From: Limosilactobacillus sp.
GTDB taxonomy: Bacteria > Bacillota > Bacilli > Lactobacillales > Lactobacillaceae
Length of the DNA: 64,000 nt
Reading direction: 5' to 3'
Assembly (NCBI RefSeq): GCF_022482365.1
Contig: NZ_JAKVPE010000001.1
Span: 1,922,001 to 1,986,000, forward strand
Shown: positions 61,890 to 64,000 of the stretch, piece after piece
How positions within the stretch are numbered: the stretch's first letter is position 1
Layout of the letters: the number at the start of each line of letters is the position of its first letter
The notes under the pieces: generated by a model
Database searches by the model: none
What the model saw: the letters and a program-made list of their open reading frames with translations, nothing else
What the model was told of the DNA's origin: nothing
Program-made: the position numbers and the translations under genes

Positions 61890-62440
61890 TCGACTTAATG
61901 ATGTTGGACCGGGCGAAAAGTGGCGACAGTCAAGATTTCACTGCGCTGCTTAAATGCTATCGACCCATGATTCGCCGCCTTTGGCAACAATACTACATTC
62001 CGGGACTTGAATTAGAGGACTGGCGACAGGAGGCCGAACTGGTTCTCGTCCGGACGCTTCGTTCTTACCACGGTCGGTCGTTGAGCCAATTTGCTGGTTT
62101 TTACAAGCAGAGCCTGATTAACCGGCTTCTGGACCTTTACCGGGCACGGCAGGCTTGTAAACGGATCCCGGCAGAACGGTTAGCACCATTGGGAACCGTT
62201 AAAACCGAATACTTAGTCGACGCCCACTGCACAATTCCGGACGAGGAGGCTTATTGCCAGGACTGTCTGCTCAGTTTCGCCAAGAAGTGCTCACCCTTCG
62301 AGTTGGAAGTGCTGTGCCTACTCCACGAGGGCAAAAGTCACCGGGAGATTGCCCAGCAGCTGGACTGCACGGAGCAAAAGGTCCACGCCGCACTGGCTCG
62401 TGGCCGCAATAAGCTCATCAAGGAATTAAGGGAATGGTAG
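61850..62440 (+). CDS. sigH: Sigma-70 family RNA polymerase sigma factor (SigH/ComX-like)
   Basis: 196 aa, RBS GGGAGGGGG before the ATG at 61850 (a second ATG lies 6 nt on). Region 2: FTALLKCYRPMIRRLWQQYY and DWRQEAELVLVRTLRSY. Region 4: FELEVLCLLHEGKSHREIAQ and then CTEQKVHAALARGRNKL. The position between rlmB and rpmG-secE-nusG is that of sigH in Firmicutes. In lactobacilli this factor drives competence genes. There are several Cys residues (YCQDCLLSFAKKC). Confidence 0.88.
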   Translation: MQMLHCTKQYDYLVDLMMLDRAKSGDSQDFTALLKCYRPMIRRLWQQYYIPGLELEDWRQEAELVLVRTLRSYHGRSLSQFAGFYKQSLINRLLDLYRARQACKRIPAERLAPLGTVKTEYLVDAHCTIPDEEAYCQDCLLSFAKKCSPFELEVLCLLHEGKSHREIAQQLDCTEQKVHAALARGRNKLIKELREW

Positions 62441-62473
62441 AACGAAAAGAATAATTGGAAGATAAGGTGGGAA

Positions 62474-62509
62474 ACAAAAGCGGGGCGTACTCTTACGCCC
62501 CGCTTTTGT
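62474..62509. terminator. Terminator after sigH
   Basis: ACAAAAGCGGGGCGTA and TACGCCCCGCTTTTGT, perfect 16-bp stem with loop CTCT. Confidence 0.93.
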
Positions 62510-62583
62510 TGCTTCCTATTCACAATTTGTTGCTTTAAAAGTGCTTTTCGTGCTAACCTATTGATTGAATGGAGGCGGAGTGT

Positions 62584-62733
62584 ATGTCCCAAAAGAAAGT
62601 TGCCTTGGAATGTACGAAATGCGGTGCGCGCAACTACACGATCACCGCTAACCCGCAACGAGAATCAAGATTAGAATTACGGAAATTCTGTAAGCATTGC
62701 GGGGAGTACACGCTTCACCGCGAGAGCAAGTAG
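62584..62733 (+). CDS. rpmG: 50S ribosomal protein L33
   Basis: 49 aa, too short for the usual cut-off. It starts [18 protein letters not shown] and ends [16 protein letters not shown], with both zinc CxxC pairs kept (C+ form). RBS GGAGGCGG. It is followed 12 bp later by secE, the standard order. Confidence 0.95.
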   Translation: MSQKKVALECTKCGARNYTITANPQRESRLELRKFCKHCGEYTLHRESK

Positions 62734-62745
62734 GTGGAGGCTAGT

Positions 62746-62922
62746 ATGCACTTAATTCGATTTACCAAAAGTGTTTGTCATGAAATGAAGTTGGTTGTTT
62801 GGCCAACCGCCAAGGAAAACCGGCGCGACACGACGATCGTTATTTCTTTAACCCTGTTCTTCGTGCTGTTCTTTGCCCTGTTTGACTGGCTGATTCAGCT
62901 GTTAATGAAGCTGTTTGTCTAA
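62746..62922 (+). CDS. secE: Preprotein translocase subunit SecE
   Basis: 58 aa from the ATG at 62746 (RBS GTGGAGG). The amphipathic helix VCHEMKLVVWPTAKE with the conserved WPT motif is followed by a single membrane segment (TIVISLTLFFVLFFALFDWL). Essential clamp of SecYEG. Confidence 0.95.
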   Translation: MHLIRFTKSVCHEMKLVVWPTAKENRRDTTIVISLTLFFVLFFALFDWLIQLLMKLFV

Positions 62923-62927
62923 GCCAG

Positions 62928-62956
62928 TGGTCAAATGGCTACAAGTCTGTTATACT
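62928..62956 (+). promoter_or_regulatory. Promoter of nusG
   Basis: TGGTCA (62928-62933), 17-bp spacer, TATACT (62951-62956) with an extended -10 TG. It lies in the secE-nusG gap. Confidence 0.55.
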
Positions 62957-63043
62957 GTCCGTGGTGAACTTCGTGTAACGCGGGGTTTTTTATTTTGGCA
63001 AAAACAATTGAAAAAAACGATTAAATTTTAAGGAGGACTTATC

Positions 63044-63592
63044 GTGGAATCACATGAAAAACGTTGGTACGTATTGCACACCTACTCCGGTTACGAAAAC
63101 CGGGTCAAGAGCAACCTGGAATCCCGGGCCCAGTCAATGGGGATGCAGGACTACATTTTCCGGGTGGTCGTTGCCAACGAAACCGTTCGGCAGATGAAGG
63201 ACGGCCAGGCTAAGGAAGTTGTCGAAAACACCTTCCCGGGCTACGTCTTGGTTGAAATGGTCATGACCGATCAGGCATGGTACATTGCCCGGAACACGCC
63301 GGGGGTTACCGGCTTCCTCGGTTCACACGGTGGTGGTTCCAAGCCGACGCCGCTGCTGCCGGAAGAAGTTGAGCGGATCATGAAGCGGATGGGAGCCACG
63401 ATTACCGTCAGCGACCTGGACGTCAAGGAAGGCGACACGGTCAAGGTTATTGCCGGACCATTTGCCGACCTGACCGGGAAGGTAACGGCGGTTGACCACG
63501 AAAAGCAAAAGCTGAAGGTCAACGTTGAGATGTTCGGCCGGGAAACGTCCGCCGAACTGGGCTTTGACCAGGTCGACACCGACGCTGAATAA
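63044..63592 (+). CDS. nusG: Transcription termination/antitermination factor NusG
   Basis: 182 aa, GTG start with AAGGAGGA. NGN domain: KRWYVLHTYSGYENRVKSNL and ENTFPGYVLVEMVMTDQAWY. KOW domain: EGDTVKVIAGPFADLTGKVT. It binds RNA polymerase and modulates pausing and termination. Confidence 0.96.
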   Translation: MESHEKRWYVLHTYSGYENRVKSNLESRAQSMGMQDYIFRVVVANETVRQMKDGQAKEVVENTFPGYVLVEMVMTDQAWYIARNTPGVTGFLGSHGGGSKPTPLLPEEVERIMKRMGATITVSDLDVKEGDTVKVIAGPFADLTGKVTAVDHEKQKLKVNVEMFGRETSAELGFDQVDTDAE

Positions 63593-63879
63593 TTTTTCAA
63601 AATTATTGATTAATTATTTCTAATCTTGATTGTGATGATTGATTAATTGTCAATAAATTTGATTGAAAGTGTTGACTAATTGTTAATAGCTTTTGATTGG
63701 AGTTGTTAGTTGATTATTCCTCTTTTTAATTAAAATTATTGATTAATTGTCTATAAATGTGATTGAATTTACTGAATAATTGTGGTATGTTCTTATGGTA
63801 TGCTATTCGACATACTGTGGGAGAGGTAAAATTGACTGCCTCATCATGACCACAACACGGACTAAGGAGGTTTTGTCTC
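63593..63879 (+). promoter_or_regulatory. AT-rich repeat-containing leader between nusG and rplK
   Basis: Two similar stretches, GATTAATTGTCAATAAATTT (from 63641) and GATTAATTGTCTATAAATGT (from 63741), each followed by GATTGAA, within very AT-rich DNA full of TTGATTAATT words. An extended -10 (TGGTATGCT, box 63799-63804) probably starts the rplK-rplA transcript. No gene. Confidence 0.5.
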
Positions 63880-64000
63880 GTGGCAAAGAAAGTAGCTAAC
63901 GTTGTCAAGTTGCAAATTCCTGCCGGTGCCGCTACACCAGCTCCACCAGTAGGTCCAGCACTTGGACAAGCAGGTATTAACATTATGGGCTTCACGAAGG
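63880..64000 (+). CDS. rplK: 50S ribosomal protein L11 (start only, cut by window edge)
   Basis: GTG start at 63880 behind AAGGAGG. The 40 codons present read [20 protein letters not shown] followed by [20 protein letters not shown], the invariant L11 N-terminus. The rest lies beyond the window. Confidence 0.97.
   Translation, partial: MAKKVANVVKLQIPAGAATPAPPVGPALGQAGINIMGFTK

Noticed and set aside
1-64000. CRISPR array, prophage or rRNA operon
   Set aside because: No regularly spaced repeats, phage structural genes or rRNA sequence were recognised; the only mobile gene is the IS30 transposase.

Overview
The window looks like a chromosome segment of a heterofermentative lactic acid bacterium of the Limosilactobacillus group (former Lactobacillus fermentum/reuteri/oris relatives). 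The grounds are the fairly GC-rich coding sequence, the split LacL/LacM beta-galactosidase, a D-aspartate ligase like the enzyme of the D-Asp-bridged peptidoglycan type, DUF4811 and PepC genes, a YSIRK-type/LPxTG mucus-binding adhesin, nicotinate salvage without de novo NAD genes, and the conserved order cysS-mrnC-rlmB-sigH-rpmG-secE-nusG-rplK. The species is not fixed by anything I can see. Both ends cut genes: a YhgE/Pip-type membrane protein on the left and rplK on the right.

Layout. 1-8.1 kb is an efflux and regulator region: YhgE-like protein, three TetR regulators, an MBL-fold lactonase-like hydrolase, a DHA2 exporter with a DUF4811 partner, then a MarR regulator with a second DHA2 exporter sharing a MarR-type operator. 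8.1-10.7 kb is a cystine-type ABC transporter behind a textbook attenuator: a 28-aa leader peptide with three consecutive Cys codons, a terminator and a competing antiterminator. 10.8-16.2 kb holds a P-type cation ATPase, a tRNA-Asn, a frameshifted small membrane protein, the peptide transporter DtpT, and tRNA-Tyr and tRNA-Gln. 16.2-28.3 kb holds an unknown protein, a third DHA2 exporter, a D-aspartate module (ligase, AspT-like exchanger, racemase), a GntR regulator, pncB-nadE, tex-sprT and a tRNA-Leu.

28.4-43 kb is carbohydrate catabolism. lacLM is followed by an IS30-family element that abuts the end of a LacI-family regulator gene. Beyond it is a two-operon catabolic cluster: 2-hydroxyacid dehydrogenase, beta-propeller-like unknown protein, FGGY kinase, then TIM-barrel isomerase, lone GatC-type EIIC, amidohydrolase, UlaE and UlaF. 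Five near-identical 14-bp palindromes (GTTAARCGNTTAAC) sit in front of these units and define a local regulon. The three genes at 37.96-41.2 kb are visibly more AT-rich than their neighbours and look imported. The enzymes predict conversion of an L-xylulose-like sugar or sugar acid, through L-xylulose-5-P and L-ribulose-5-P, to D-xylulose-5-P for the phosphoketolase pathway. The true substrate is unknown.

43.5-47.9 kb is a 1467-aa repeat adhesin. 48-55.2 kb has a large membrane protein, an AEC carrier, gpmA, an alpha/beta hydrolase, pepC, a structured intergenic repeat, rpiA and a GNAT protein. 55.2-64 kb is the conserved informational block: dut, radA, yacL, a second structured repeat flanked by 16-bp direct repeats, cysS, mrnC, rlmB, sigH, rpmG, secE, nusG and rplK. 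No CRISPR array, prophage or rRNA was seen.
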